From positions 1,496,001 to 1,560,000 of the forward strand of contig CP091722.1 in NCBI GenBank assembly GCA_022009755.1: DNA of 64,000 bases, in the 5' to 3' direction. This stretch comes from Oscillospiraceae bacterium. Lineage in GTDB: Bacteria; Bacillota; Clostridia; Christensenellales; QALW01. This document shows positions 18,199 through 27,986 of the stretch, in pieces; the stretch's first letter is position 1; each line of letters begins with the position of its first letter. The notes below the pieces were generated by a model. The model was not told where the DNA came from and ran no database searches. It saw nothing but the letters and a program-made list of their open reading frames with translations. The position numbers and the translations under genes were made by a program.

Positions 18199-19926
18199 AT
18201 GAAAATTTCCGATTATACCGCACAGAACCCCGTCTGCACCCTCTCCGAGCTTATGCTCTGCGGCACGGACCAATTCGGGCGCAGCTTTGCGCCGGTGCCC
18301 GCGCTCAATAAAAAAAGCGTTGGAATGTTCTATTTCCTTTGGTTGGGCAGCGAAGAGCGCATGAGCGGCAAATACAACATCACCCGTCTGCTTAAGGAAT
18401 GCCCCGATGAGCTTTGGGATACCAACGGCACGCCCAACAGCCCGGCAAACACCTTCCATTACTGGAACGAGCCGCTTTTCGGCTACTACCGCAGCGACGA
18501 CAAATGGGTCATTGCCAAGCATATGGAAATGCTATTCCTTGCCGGAGTGGATTTCCTCTACCTTGACGCCACTAACGCCCTGCCCTATCCCGATGCCAGC
18601 CGAGCCCTCTTTGAGGTGCTGAACGCCATGTACGATAAGGGCATCCCCGCCCCCAAAGCGGCCTACTATACAAACTCCCACTCCATACAAACCGCAAAGC
18701 AGGTGTATGAGCTTTTTTACAAAAACCCGGAATACGACCGCGTGTGGTACCGTCCCGACGGCGTGCATCCCCTTATAATAGGCAATTTCACTCCCGAAAG
18801 CGATGCCGCCGAGGCGGCTCTGCGCTCCGATTCCTATAAGCCGGAGCCCCTGCCCGAGGAAATGCGCGCCTTCTTCGACCTTCGCGTTTCCCAGTGGCCC
18901 AATGAGCCTTATAAAAAGGACGGCTTCCCGTGGATGGAATGGATATATCCCCAGCCCGTGCACACCCAGCCCGACGGCACCGGAATAATGAATGTTTCCC
19001 TTGCCCAGCATCCGCAGCTGCCCTTCAGTGATTCCATCCTGAACCGCTCCCTGAACATGGGACGGGGCTACGATTTTGAAAAAAAGAAAAACATAATGGA
19101 AAATATGCGCCTTGGCACCAATGCCCAAAGTCAGTGGGATAATGTGCTTGCCCGCGGGGACGAGGTAAGCACGGTAACCGTAACCGGCTTTAACGAATGG
19201 ATAGCCATAAAGCTCATTCTGGACGGCCGCGTGGGCTTTGTGGACACCGCGGACGAGGAATTCTCCCGCGATATCGAGCCGCCCAAGGGCGACGGCTACC
19301 AAGACGCCTTCTACCTCCAGCTGTGCGACAATATTCGCCGCTTCAAGGGAATAAAGGGGGATATGCCAAAGCCCGCGCTTAAATCGCTGCCCCTTGCCCC
19401 CGACCCGGCTGCATGGGAGGGCTGCGCCGTGTACGCCTCTGCCGCTTTGGGGCTTGCCCGCTCCTCGGCGGGCGTTGGTCAAAACCTGCGCTATGAGCAG
19501 CCCGCCCCCCGCAACAAAATAAAAAGCGTAAGGGCGGCAAACAACAAAAGCAGCGTGCAGTTCCTTATAGAATGCGAAAACGCCCTTCAGGAATGCGCAA
19601 GTGCGTATTTCATGAACCTGTATATCGGCTGCGGCACCCCGTCCCTCAAGGGCTGGGAGGGCTACTCCTTTGCCGCTTCTCCCTGTGAAAACGCACTGTA
19701 CCGCCTTGATGAAAAGGGCGCGCGCACCCGTATCGGGGATATTCAAAGCGAAATACGGGATAACTGCATAACTCTCACCGTTTCCCTTGCGGATATAGGC
19801 GCTCCCGCGGAGGGGATATATTTCAAGGTCACCGACGGCTTTAACGGCACGGACATAATGGATACCTACTCTCAGGGCTCCTGTCTGCCCATGGGCCGCC
19901 TCAGCCTTTGGTATCCTCTGGGGTAA
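18199..19926 (+). CDS. Predicted glycoside-hydrolase-like TIM-barrel protein, GH71/GH99-like
   Basis: 575 aa with no signal peptide, so intracellular as far as sequence shows. Recognisable barrel-like features: GMFYFLWLG, HYWNEPLFGYY, KHMEMLFLAGVDFLYLDATN (strand with acidic end), AAYYTNSHS, and VTVTGFNEW, resembling glycosidases that act on mannan or related glycans. A C-terminal beta-rich domain (from ~residue 430) resembles a carbohydrate-binding or family-associated domain. I cannot give a firm family or substrate. Isolated gene with its own promoter and terminator. Start ATG 18199 follows GGAGGA at 9 bases. Confidence 0.6.
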   Translation: MKISDYTAQNPVCTLSELMLCGTDQFGRSFAPVPALNKKSVGMFYFLWLGSEERMSGKYNITRLLKECPDELWDTNGTPNSPANTFHYWNEPLFGYYRSDDKWVIAKHMEMLFLAGVDFLYLDATNALPYPDASRALFEVLNAMYDKGIPAPKAAYYTNSHSIQTAKQVYELFYKNPEYDRVWYRPDGVHPLIIGNFTPESDAAEAALRSDSYKPEPLPEEMRAFFDLRVSQWPNEPYKKDGFPWMEWIYPQPVHTQPDGTGIMNVSLAQHPQLPFSDSILNRSLNMGRGYDFEKKKNIMENMRLGTNAQSQWDNVLARGDEVSTVTVTGFNEWIAIKLILDGRVGFVDTADEEFSRDIEPPKGDGYQDAFYLQLCDNIRRFKGIKGDMPKPALKSLPLAPDPAAWEGCAVYASAALGLARSSAGVGQNLRYEQPAPRNKIKSVRAANNKSSVQFLIECENALQECASAYFMNLYIGCGTPSLKGWEGYSFAASPCENALYRLDEKGARTRIGDIQSEIRDNCITLTVSLADIGAPAEGIYFKVTDGFNGTDIMDTYSQGSCLPMGRLSLWYPLG

Positions 19927-20008
19927 GGGGACATCATATCCCTCTCCGTATCCTTTTTATATCCTTTATATCCTTTAACTGCAAGCATACAAGCATATTC
20001 TTTCACCT

Positions 20009-20036
20009 GCCGGGCTTTTGCCCGGCTTTTTCTTTT
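20009..20036 (+). terminator. Intrinsic terminator after the GH-like gene
   Basis: GCCGGGC, loop TTTT, GCCCGGC, then TTTTTCTTTTC. About 80 bases after the stop codon. Confidence 0.88.
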
Positions 20037-20226
20037 CAGCTCTTTGAAGCACATCCCTTGCGCCGGGGGCTTCGCCCCTGGCGGCGCCTGCCGGCGCCGT
20101 CCCCGCCTTCGCTCCTCCTTCGGCGCTTCCCGCCTCCGTCCTCCCTCATGCCGCGGCGCAAAAAAGCAGCTGCTCCGCCCGCAGCCCCTCTCTTTTCGCC
20201 CTTTCATCGCAAAGTGCATTTTCCGC
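20037..20226. other. GC-rich intergenic block with short dyads
   Basis: Contains GGGGCTTCGCCCC and GGCGCCTGCCGGCGCC-type inverted repeats and CGGCGCAAAAAAGC. No credible reading frame. A block of similar composition lies at 25600-25745. Confidence 0.4.
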
Positions 20227-20341
20227 TTTATTTTTATTCGTTATTGCATTATAATAAAGTATATATATCCGTCTTTACGGATATACAATGCAGAAGCATG
20301 GTAGTACGGCAGGGTGCTTCTTTACAAAAGAAGGGTGATTT
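20227..20341 (+). promoter_or_regulatory. Promoter and two-hairpin leader of paaK
   Basis: Weak -35 TTTATT (20227-20232), 17-base spacer, TATAAT (20250-20255). The leader then holds hairpin 1 (ATATCCGT-CTTT-ACGGATAT, about 20272-20291) and hairpin 2 (AGAAGCA ... TGCTTCT, about 20292-20321), followed by AGAAGGGTGATTT and ATG 20342. No U-tract follows either hairpin, so a transcription terminator is not evident. Confidence 0.5.
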
Positions 20342-21640
20342 ATGAATTATTACGACCGGCAGATTGAAACTGCCGACAGAGAGCAGCTGCGGCAGGTGCA
20401 GCTTGCACGGCTGCAAAAGCAGGTGCGCTTTACCTACGAAAATGTACCCCACTACAAGCAGAAGCTGGACAACGCCGGCTTTCATCCCGACGATTTGCAA
20501 ACTCTTGAGGATATACGCCATATTCCCTTTTCCACAAAGGCCGATATGCGCGAAAACTACCCCTACGGGCTTTTTGCCGTTCCCATGAAGCGCATCGTGC
20601 GCATCCACGCCTCCAGCGGCACCACCGGCAAGCCCACCGTAGTGGGCTATACCCGTGAGGATCTTGATATGTGGAGCCGCTGCATTGCGCGCCTTGCCGT
20701 CGCCGCCGGCGCCACGGACGAGGATGTCGCCCAGATAGCCTTCGGCTACACCCTCTTTACCGGCGCCTTCGGCCTGCACTACGGCCTTGAGCGCCTCGGC
20801 GCCGCCATAGTGCCCATTTCCAGCGGAAATACCGAGCGGCAGATAATGATAATGAAGGATTTCGGCACCACGCTGCTGGTGGCCACTCCCTCCTACGCCC
20901 TGTATCTTGCCGAAACCGCCGAGCGTCTGGGCGTGGCGGATCAGCTCTCCTTAAAAATCGGCATGTTCGGCGGCGAGGGCATGACCGAGGCCATGCGCGA
21001 AGAGCTGGAGCGCCGTCTTGGCATAACGGCCACACAGAACTACGGCTTAAGCGAGGTTTTGGGGCCAGGCGTTTCCGGCGAATGTGTATATAAATGCGGC
21101 CAGCACATAAACGAGGATTATTTCTATCCCGAAATCATAAACCCCGAAACCGGCGAGGTGCTGCCCGAGGGCGCCGAGGGCGAGCTGGTGCTTACCCCTC
21201 TTGAAAAAACCGGGCTGCCCATGCTGCGCTACCGCACCAAGGATATAACCTCCCTTGACTACTCCCCCTGCGCCTGCGGCCGCACCACCGTGCGTCACAG
21301 CGCCATACGCGGCCGCTCCGACGATATGCTCATAATCCGCGGCGTAAATGTGTTCCCCTCCCAAATCGAGGAGGTGCTGCTTAAAATACCCTATATCGGC
21401 CCGCATTACGAGATCATCGTGCGCCGCGAGGGCTATCTTGACACACTGGAAATACTGGTGGAGCCCGTGGAGGAAAGCATGCTGGAAAACTACGCAAGCC
21501 TTGAGGAAATGCAGAACAGCATCCGTTCCCGCCTGCGCGTCACCCTTCAGCTGGATGCGCGCGTGCGCCTTGTGGAGCCGCACACCCTCAAGCGCTTTGA
21601 GGGCAAGGGCAAGCATGTAACCGATATGCGCAAGCTGTAA
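20342..21640 (+). CDS. paaK: Phenylacetate--CoA ligase (aryl-acid AMP-forming ligase) 1
   Basis: 432-aa member of the adenylate-forming superfamily. AMP-binding signature SSGTTGKPTVVGYT near residue 91, GGEGM loop, the YGLSEV motif near residue 234, the hinge region LRYRTKDI and the C-terminal GRSDDMLIIRGVNVFPSQIEE. Forms or, run backwards, uses aryl-acetyl-CoA; beside iorAB it most likely runs in the ATP-yielding direction on phenylacetyl- or indoleacetyl-CoA made from aromatic amino acids. Start ATG 20342 after GAAGGGTG. Frame intact. Confidence 0.92.
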   Translation: MNYYDRQIETADREQLRQVQLARLQKQVRFTYENVPHYKQKLDNAGFHPDDLQTLEDIRHIPFSTKADMRENYPYGLFAVPMKRIVRIHASSGTTGKPTVVGYTREDLDMWSRCIARLAVAAGATDEDVAQIAFGYTLFTGAFGLHYGLERLGAAIVPISSGNTERQIMIMKDFGTTLLVATPSYALYLAETAERLGVADQLSLKIGMFGGEGMTEAMREELERRLGITATQNYGLSEVLGPGVSGECVYKCGQHINEDYFYPEIINPETGEVLPEGAEGELVLTPLEKTGLPMLRYRTKDITSLDYSPCACGRTTVRHSAIRGRSDDMLIIRGVNVFPSQIEEVLLKIPYIGPHYEIIVRREGYLDTLEILVEPVEESMLENYASLEEMQNSIRSRLRVTLQLDARVRLVEPHTLKRFEGKGKHVTDMRKL

Positions 21641-21708
21641 CGCGCTTTTGTGCATAAGCAAATACAAATCAAAATCACAGCCCCTCTCGGGGCGTCAGGA
21701 GATAAAAA

Positions 21709-23428
21709 ATGTCAACACTTATGATAGGAAACGAGGCCGTCGCGCTGGGCGCTTTGGACGCAGGCGTTGCGCTTTTATCCTCATATCCCGGAACCCCCAG
21801 CACCGAGATCACCGAGTTTGCCGCAAAGGACCGCTCCCGCCACATAGAATGGGCGCCCAACGAGAAGGTGGCGGCGGAAACCGCCGTCGGCGCCGCAATA
21901 GGCGGCGCACGCGCCATGTGCTGCATGAAGCATGTCGGCCTCAATGTCGCAGCCGACCCCATATTCACCGCCGCCTATACCGGCGTGCGCGCAGGCCTTG
22001 TCATCGTGGTGGCGGATGACCCCGGCATGCACTCCTCCCAGAACGAGCAGGACAGCCGCTATTACGCAATGAGCGCGCACATTCCCATGCTTGAGCCCGC
22101 CTCCAGTCAGGAATGCTACGATTTCTGCCGCCGCGCCTTTGAAATAAGCGAGCAGTACGACACCCCCGTGTTTCTGCGCCTTACCACCAGAATAGCGCAC
22201 TCCCAGGGCCTTGTGGAGCGCGCTGCTGCACGCGGCCCCGTCCTCATCCCCTATAAAAAGGAAACCGCAAAATACACCATGATGCCCGGCTTTGCCCGCG
22301 CCCGCCACCTTGAGGTGGAAAAGCGGGAAAAGCGCCTTGCGGCGGACTGCAACACCTTTTCCGACATCAACCGCATCCTCCCCGGAGGAAAAACCGGCAT
22401 CATCTGCTCCGGCGCGGTATACCGCTACGCCGCTGCGGCGCTGCCCGACGCCTCCTTCCTTAAGATAGGCATGTGCTATCCCCTGCCCGACGAGCTTATC
22501 CGCAGCTTCGCCGCAGGCGTAGACGACCTTATAATCGCCGAGGAGCTTGAGCCTATTATCCAGCAGCATGTCCGCGCCTTGGGCATCCCCTGCCGCGGCA
22601 AGGAGCTCTTCACCCTTCAGGGCGAATACAGCGCCGCCATGATAGCCGCAGCGCTGGGCCGCCCCGTGCCCGAATACGACCAAACCGACGCCCTGCCCGC
22701 CCGTCCGCCGGTGCTCTGCCCCGGCTGCCCGCACCGCGCCGTGTTCTATACCTTGGGCAAAATGAAGCTTACCGTCATGGGCGATATCGGCTGCTACACC
22801 CTCGGCGCGGCCGCGCCGCTAAGCGCCATCGATGCCTGCGTCTGCATGGGCGCCGGCATCTCCATGGCCCACGGGCTGGACCGCTCCGGGGCCGTCGACC
22901 CCGCCCGCACCGTGGCCGTAATAGGTGATTCCACCTTCCTGCACTCCGGCATAACCGGGCTTATGAACATAGTCTACAACAAGGGTCGCTCCACCGTCAT
23001 CATTCTTGATAACTCCATCACCGGCATGACAGGTCACCAGCAAAACCCCGCAACCGGCAAGGATATCCGGGGCGACGCCGCACCCGCCGTCAACCTTGAG
23101 CAGCTCTGCCGCGCTTTGGGCGTAAGCGATGTAAACCGTGGATCCCTTTGATATGCCCGCCCTGCGCGAGGCCCTGCTTGCCTCCCTTGCCTTTGACGGC
23201 CCCTCCGTAATAATCGCGCGCCGCCCCTGCGCACTGCTGAGCAAAGCACGCACCGCGCCCCTGCGCGTAACGCAAAGCTGCATCGGCTGCCGCCGCTGCA
23301 TGGGCATAGCCTGCCCCGCTCTTATTTTTGAAGCCGGCCGCGCACGCGTGGACATATCCCTTTGCAACGGCTGCGGTCTCTGCGCATCCGTCTGCCCCAA
23401 GGGCGCCATAGTGAAGGAGGAAATGTAA
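21709..23428 (+). CDS. iorA: Indolepyruvate ferredoxin oxidoreductase alpha subunit, frameshifted near 23133
   Basis: TPP- and Fe-S-containing alpha subunit oxidising arylpyruvates (from Trp, Phe, Tyr) to aryl-acetyl-CoA with ferredoxin reduction. N-terminal half: GNEAVALGALDAGVALLSSYPGTPSTEI-type opening; C-terminal TPP half: CPGCPHRAVFYTLG, GDIGCYTLG and GDSTFLHSGITGL. The last ~95 residues, with two 4Fe-4S motifs (CIGCRRCMGIACP and CNGCGLCASVCPK), are in the next frame; restoring AAAAA at 23133-23135 gives SDVKTVDPFD. Stop TAA is 1 base before the iorB ATG. ~573 aa, near family length. Confidence 0.92.
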
Positions 23429-23429
23429 C

Positions 23430-24057
23430 ATGACAGCAAGCATACAGCATACCGGGCTTTCCGCCCCCGCCTCCGGGCAAAGCATAGTGATAGTCGGCGT
23501 AGGCGGGCAGGGCACACTGCTTGCCAGCCGTGTCTTGGGCCGCATAGGCAGCGAGCTTTACAGCGATGTAACCGTAAGCGAGGTTCACGGCATGAGCCAA
23601 CGCGGCGGCAGCGTGGTAACCTATGTCCGCATGGGCGATGCCGTCGCCTCCCCCATCATCGAAAAGGGTCAGGCCGATATCGTGCTGGCCTTCGAGCTTC
23701 TGGAAGCTCTGCGCGCCCTGCCCTACCTTAAAGGGCGGAAGAATGCTTATAAATACCCAACAGATACTGCCCATGCCCGTAATAAGCGGCAGCTGCGCCT
23801 ATCCCGAGGATATTCTCGGCACTCTCAAGGCGAAAAATGTCGATTTTACCGCCGTGGACGCCCTCTCCGCCGCCCTTGAGGCCGGCAACCCCAAGTGCGT
23901 AAACACCGTCATGCTGGGCGTGCTTGCCGCCTCCACCGAGGTGGAAAAGGCACACTGGCTGGAGGCCGTGCGCGCCCTTGTCCCGGCAAAAACCGTGGAT
24001 ATCAACCTTGCCGCCTTTGAAAAGGGCTTCGCCGCAGGCTGCAATAAACAGATATAA
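23430..24057 (+). CDS. iorB: Indolepyruvate ferredoxin oxidoreductase beta subunit, frameshifted near 23730
   Basis: ~209-aa beta subunit, homologous to the gamma subunits of other 2-oxoacid oxidoreductases. IVIVGVGGQGTLLASRVLG and SEVHGMSQRGGSVVTYVRMG are in frame 1; GGRMLINTQQILPMPVISG onward is in the next. The break is at CTTAAAGGGCGG; AAAAAG restores LKKGGRMLIN, the usual spacing. Partner of IorA, with which it forms an alpha2beta2 enzyme. Starts 1 base after iorA. Confidence 0.92.
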
Positions 24058-24144
24058 GCCTCCCCGAAATGCAAACCGGCATACAAACCCACAAGTAAAC
24101 CTACATAAATCTTAAAGGCACACAAAAGGAGCAATACAACCGTC

Positions 24145-25444
24145 ATGATATGGAACAAAACCGACGAGCTTATGCCGCGCGAGGAGCTTCGCAGGCTTCA
24201 AAGCGAGCGTCTTAAAAATACCGTCCGGCGCGTGTACGACAATGTCCCCTTTTATCGCGAAAAAATGAACGCTGCCGGAGTCAAACCGAAGGATATCCGC
24301 TCGATAGACGATATCGCCCTTCTCCCCTTCACCGTAAAGGATGACCTTCGCGACAATTACCCCTACGGTCTTTTTGCCGCCCCCATGGAGGATATAGTGC
24401 GGCTTCAGGCCTCCAGCGGCACCACCGGCCGCCTTACGGTAGTGGGATATACTCAAAAGGACATAGCCACCTGGGCCGAGGTCATGGCGCGCGCCATGAG
24501 CGCAGCCGGAGCCGACCGCCGCGCCGTAGTGCAGATTGCCTACGGCTACGGCCTGTTCACCGGCGGTCTGGGCGCACACTACGGCGCGGAACGGGTGGGG
24601 GCAACAGTTGTGCCCACCTCCGCAGGCAACACCGAGCGTCAGGTTCGCCTGATGCGGGATTTCGGCTCCACCGTGCTGTGCTGCACCCCCTCCTATGCCC
24701 TCCATATAGCCGACACCATAGAGGAAATGCACATCCCGCGGGAGCAGATAAAGCTTAAAAGCGGCATCTTCGGCGCGGAGCCCTGGACGGACGCCATGCG
24801 CCGCGATATCGAAAAGCGCCTCGGCATCAAATGCTTTGATATCTACGGCCTCAGCGAGATCACCGGCCCCGGAGTATCCGTGGAATGCACCGAGCATAAC
24901 GGCCTCCATGTGGCGGAGGACTGCTTCTTCCCCGAGATCATCGACCCCGAAACCGGCGCTCCCCTGCCCGACGGCCAAACCGGCGAGCTTGTGTTCACCA
25001 CCATCGCCAAGGAGGGCATGCCCCTGCTGCGCTACCGCACCCGCGACCTCTCCTCCCTCGACGCCTCCCCCTGCCCCTGCGGCAGAACACACCGCCGTAT
25101 GCAGCGCATAATGGGGCGCTCCGACGATATGATAGTGGTGCGCGGCGTAAATGTATTCCCCACTCAGGTGGAAACCATTCTTATAGAAATGGGCGAGCTT
25201 GCTCCCCATTACCTGCTGGTAGTAAACCGCGAAAACAACTCCGACACCCTTGAGGTACAGGTGGAAATGAGCCAGCAGCTCTTCTCCGACGAGGTTCGCC
25301 ATATCGAAGAGGTGGAGCGCAAAAATCAAGCAGCGCATCCTCACAATGCTGGGCATCTCCGCCAAGGTGCGTCTTGTGGAGCCTCATTCCCTGCCCCGCA
25401 GCGAGGGCAAAGCAAAGCGCGTGCAGGATAACCGCAATAAATAA
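24145..25444 (+). CDS. paaK: Phenylacetate--CoA ligase 2, frameshifted near 25321
   Basis: Second adenylate-forming aryl-CoA ligase, clearly a paralogue of the 20342 gene: SSGTTGRLTVVGYTQ, GAEPWTDAMR, YGLSEITGPGVSVEC, LRYRTRDLSS, GRSDDMIVVRGVNVFPTQVE. After ERK the frame shifts at the A5 run 25321-25325; the correct continuation is IKQRILTMLGISAKVRLVEP and SEGKAKRVQDN, ending at TAA 25442-25444. The ATG at 24145 lies 13 bases from AAAGGAG, longer than usual. Two ligases may divide aryl substrates (phenyl-, indolyl-, hydroxyphenylacetate). Confidence 0.9.
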
Positions 25445-25810
25445 TATCATAATGCCGCGGTGTCATGATGTGCAATAACAACAGCAATGCCACGGCAATA
25501 CAAGCAATACAATATAATGCAATAGTACAATAACGCAGATGCAATAATCAGCAGCCAAACGGCGGCAGCAAGAAATATAAGATATAAGCATAACCGCGGC
25601 AACATCGCTTTTCGCCGCATCCCCGCGCCGTGGGCCTCCGGCCTCCCCGTACGCCCCCGCCGGGGCCGTCCGGCCATGCGCCTGCCCGCGCGTCGGCGCA
25701 AGCCTCCGCCGCTTTGCGCAGGCGCCTTCACGGCGCAAAAAGCGTCTCCGATGCGGCTCTTTCGCACAAGCGCCGCTTTCCCTGCATAAATATCAAAAAG
25801 GAGTGATAAT
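25445..25810. other. Intergenic region with CAATA-rich low complexity and a GC-rich block
   Basis: 25470-25550 repeats the word CAATA (often GCAATA) about eight times at irregular spacing; 25600-25745 is GC-rich with short dyads such as GGCCTCCGGCC and GGCGCCTTCACGGCGC. AAGGAGTGATAAT precedes the next gene. No gene seen. Confidence 0.45.
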
Positions 25811-26242
25811 ATGTTCATCGATCAGATCTCAGTGTTTATGGAAAACAAAAAAGGACGCCTTTCCTCCCTTACCCGCATCCTTGCCGATAACGGCATCGAC
25901 CTTGTCGCCCTTTCCATAGCCGACACCGCGGATTACGGCATAATGCGCGCCATCGTAAACGATACCCCCGGCGCGGAAAAAGCCCTGCGCGCCGCCGGCT
26001 TCATGGTTTCCACCACCCGCGTGCTGGGCGTCGTTGTTCCCGATACCCCCGGCGGGCTGTCCGATGTTCTGGAAATTTTCTCCCGCGGCGATGTCTCCGT
26101 GGAATACCTCTATTCCTTCGTGCGCCATCAGGGCAAAAACGCCCTTATAATGTTCAAGGTCACCCCCGTGGAAAAGGCCGTTGAGCTGCTGGAAAAGGCC
26201 GGCATCGAGCTTGTCACACAGGAGCAGGTAAAAAAGCTCTGA
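25811..26242 (+). CDS. Two-ACT-domain amino-acid-binding protein
   Basis: 143 aa, two ACT domains in tandem (residues ~1-65 and ~70-143): IDQISVFMENKKGRLSSLTRI and VVVPDTPGGLSDVLEIFSRG are the typical first strands with the ligand-binding Gly turn. No catalytic domain, so a ligand-sensing protein. This type is repeatedly found next to iorAB/paaK; it probably senses an aromatic or branched amino acid and modulates the pathway. Start ATG 25811 after AAGGAGTG; a terminator follows directly. Confidence 0.88.
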   Translation: MFIDQISVFMENKKGRLSSLTRILADNGIDLVALSIADTADYGIMRAIVNDTPGAEKALRAAGFMVSTTRVLGVVVPDTPGGLSDVLEIFSRGDVSVEYLYSFVRHQGKNALIMFKVTPVEKAVELLEKAGIELVTQEQVKKL

Positions 26243-26263
26243 GCCCGCCAAGCGGGCGTTTTT
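26243..26263 (+). terminator. Intrinsic terminator after ACT gene
   Basis: GCCCGC, loop CAA, GCGGGC, GTTTTT, immediately after the stop codon. Marks the end of the aryl-acid cluster. Confidence 0.8.
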
Positions 26264-26328
26264 CGCGTCTTCGGCGCCGCCCAAGCGCCTTTGCAAAATT
26301 TTCAATATCTCAGTCAGGAGATGATTTT

Positions 26329-27447
26329 ATGAGCCGCCCCACCGTTGCTTATGTGGATCTTGAAAGCATCCGCCACAATGTGCGCGCCCTCGGCCGCCAT
26401 GTGGAGGGTACAAAAATGATGTGTATGGTCAAGGCCGACGCCTACGGACACGGTCTTGTCCCCGTCGCCGAGGCCTGCGCTCAGGCCGGAGCCTACGCCC
26501 TGGGCGTAGCCACCGCCGAGGAGGGCGTGCTTCTGCGCCGCGCCGGTATAGAGCTGCCCATACTCTGCGTGGGTGCCTGCTTTGAGCAGAGCGCGGCCGA
26601 TACCGTAAAATACGGCATAACCCAAACCGTCTACGACCCCGAATGTGTCCGCGTGCTGGAGCACGCCGCAAACCGTGCTCAAACCGATGTAAATGTGCAT
26701 ATAAAGCTGGATACCGGCATGGAACGCCTGGGCGTGCAAAGCCTTGATGAGCTTCGCGAGCTTGTCTGCGCCCTTAAAAACGCCCCTCATGTACACTGCA
26801 CCGGGGCCTTTACCCACTTCGCCGCCAGCGACAGCTGGGATAAAAGCTTCACTTACCGTCAGGCTCAGCGCTTCGAGGAAATGCTTGCCCTGCTTAAAAG
26901 CGCGGGCTATACAAGCCTCCTGCGCCACGCCTCCTGCTCCGGCGCGCTTATAGACTGCCCCGACCTGCGCTACGATATGGTGCGCCCCGGCATAGCCATC
27001 TACGGCTACTACCCCTCCCCCGATGTAAAGCACACCCTCTCCCTGCGCCCCGCACTGCGCCTTGAAAGCCGGCTCACGCAGGTAAAGCAGGTGCCCGCCG
27101 GGCAAAGTATAGGCTATTCCCGCAGCTTCATCGCCCCGCGGGATATGCGCATAGGCGTGGTGCCCATCGGCTACGGCGACGGCTACCGCCGCGCCAACAG
27201 CAACCGCGGCTATTGCATCATATGCGGCCAAAAAGCCCCCATCTGCGGCAAGGTGTGTATGGATCAGATGATGGTGGATATCACCGATATCCCTCAGGCC
27301 TCCTCCGGCGAGCTTGTAACCCTCATCGGCGCTCAGGGCGAAACCCATATATGGGCGGACGAAATGGCGGATATCTGCTCCACCATCAGCTACGAAATAC
27401 TTCTGGGCATATCCAAGCGGGTGCCCAAGGTGTACTGTGGACGCTGA
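26329..27447 (+). CDS. alr: Alanine racemase
   Basis: 372-aa PLP enzyme making D-alanine for peptidoglycan. PLP lysine in MCMVKADAYGHG (about residue 38), catalytic Tyr in the GYGDGYRR region of the C-terminal barrel-like domain, and GTGMERLG-type KLDTGMERLGV. Full length and in frame. Start ATG 26329 follows CAGGAGATGATTTT. Its last ten bases overlap the GTG start of the next gene. Confidence 0.96.
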   Translation: MSRPTVAYVDLESIRHNVRALGRHVEGTKMMCMVKADAYGHGLVPVAEACAQAGAYALGVATAEEGVLLRRAGIELPILCVGACFEQSAADTVKYGITQTVYDPECVRVLEHAANRAQTDVNVHIKLDTGMERLGVQSLDELRELVCALKNAPHVHCTGAFTHFAASDSWDKSFTYRQAQRFEEMLALLKSAGYTSLLRHASCSGALIDCPDLRYDMVRPGIAIYGYYPSPDVKHTLSLRPALRLESRLTQVKQVPAGQSIGYSRSFIAPRDMRIGVVPIGYGDGYRRANSNRGYCIICGQKAPICGKVCMDQMMVDITDIPQASSGELVTLIGAQGETHIWADEMADICSTISYEILLGISKRVPKVYCGR

Positions 27448-27958
27448 ACGCAGGGAGCTCCTGCGGCGCCGCAACGCCATCAGGGAGGACGACCGTATGC
27501 AATACTCCCTTGCCATATGCAGCGCCATAGCCTTAGACCCCTGCTTTGACCGTGCCGAAAGCATAATGTTCTATATGCCCGCAGGCAGCGAGGTAAACCT
27601 TGAGCCCCTCATGCTTGCCGCCCGGCGCAGGGGTAAGCAGGTGCTGCTTCCCCGCTGCGATAAAAACACCCATGTAATAACCCCCTGCGTCTTTGACGGC
27701 AGGCTGTCAAAGGGAGCCTTCGGCATGCTGGAGCCAGCAGGTGAGGCCGCAGTGCCCCAGATTATAATCTGCCCCATGCTGGCCTTCAACCGCAGCCGCT
27801 ACCGCATGGGCTACGGAGCAGGCTGCTACGATCGCCTGCTTGCCGGCAGCTCCGCCCTGTTCTTCGGAGCCGCCTTTGCCGCTCAGGAGCACGATTTTAC
27901 ACCTAAAGCGCATGATGTGCCTCTGCACCGTATATTCACTCAGGAGGAAATAATCTGA
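27437..27958 (+). CDS. 5-formyltetrahydrofolate cyclo-ligase
   Basis: 173 aa. Converts 5-formyl-THF to 5,10-methenyl-THF with ATP, linking to the Fhs C1 pathway. Signature features: basic N-terminus ERRELLRRRNAIRE, FYMPAGSEVNLEPL, VLLPRC and the phosphate-binding RMGYGAGCYDRLL. GTG start at 27437 inside the end of alr, so probably translationally coupled. Frame intact. Confidence 0.93.
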   Translation: MDAERRELLRRRNAIREDDRMQYSLAICSAIALDPCFDRAESIMFYMPAGSEVNLEPLMLAARRRGKQVLLPRCDKNTHVITPCVFDGRLSKGAFGMLEPAGEAAVPQIIICPMLAFNRSRYRMGYGAGCYDRLLAGSSALFFGAAFAAQEHDFTPKAHDVPLHRIFTQEEII

Positions 27959-27986
27959 ACGGCGCCGTCCGTGAAAGGAATTTGCC

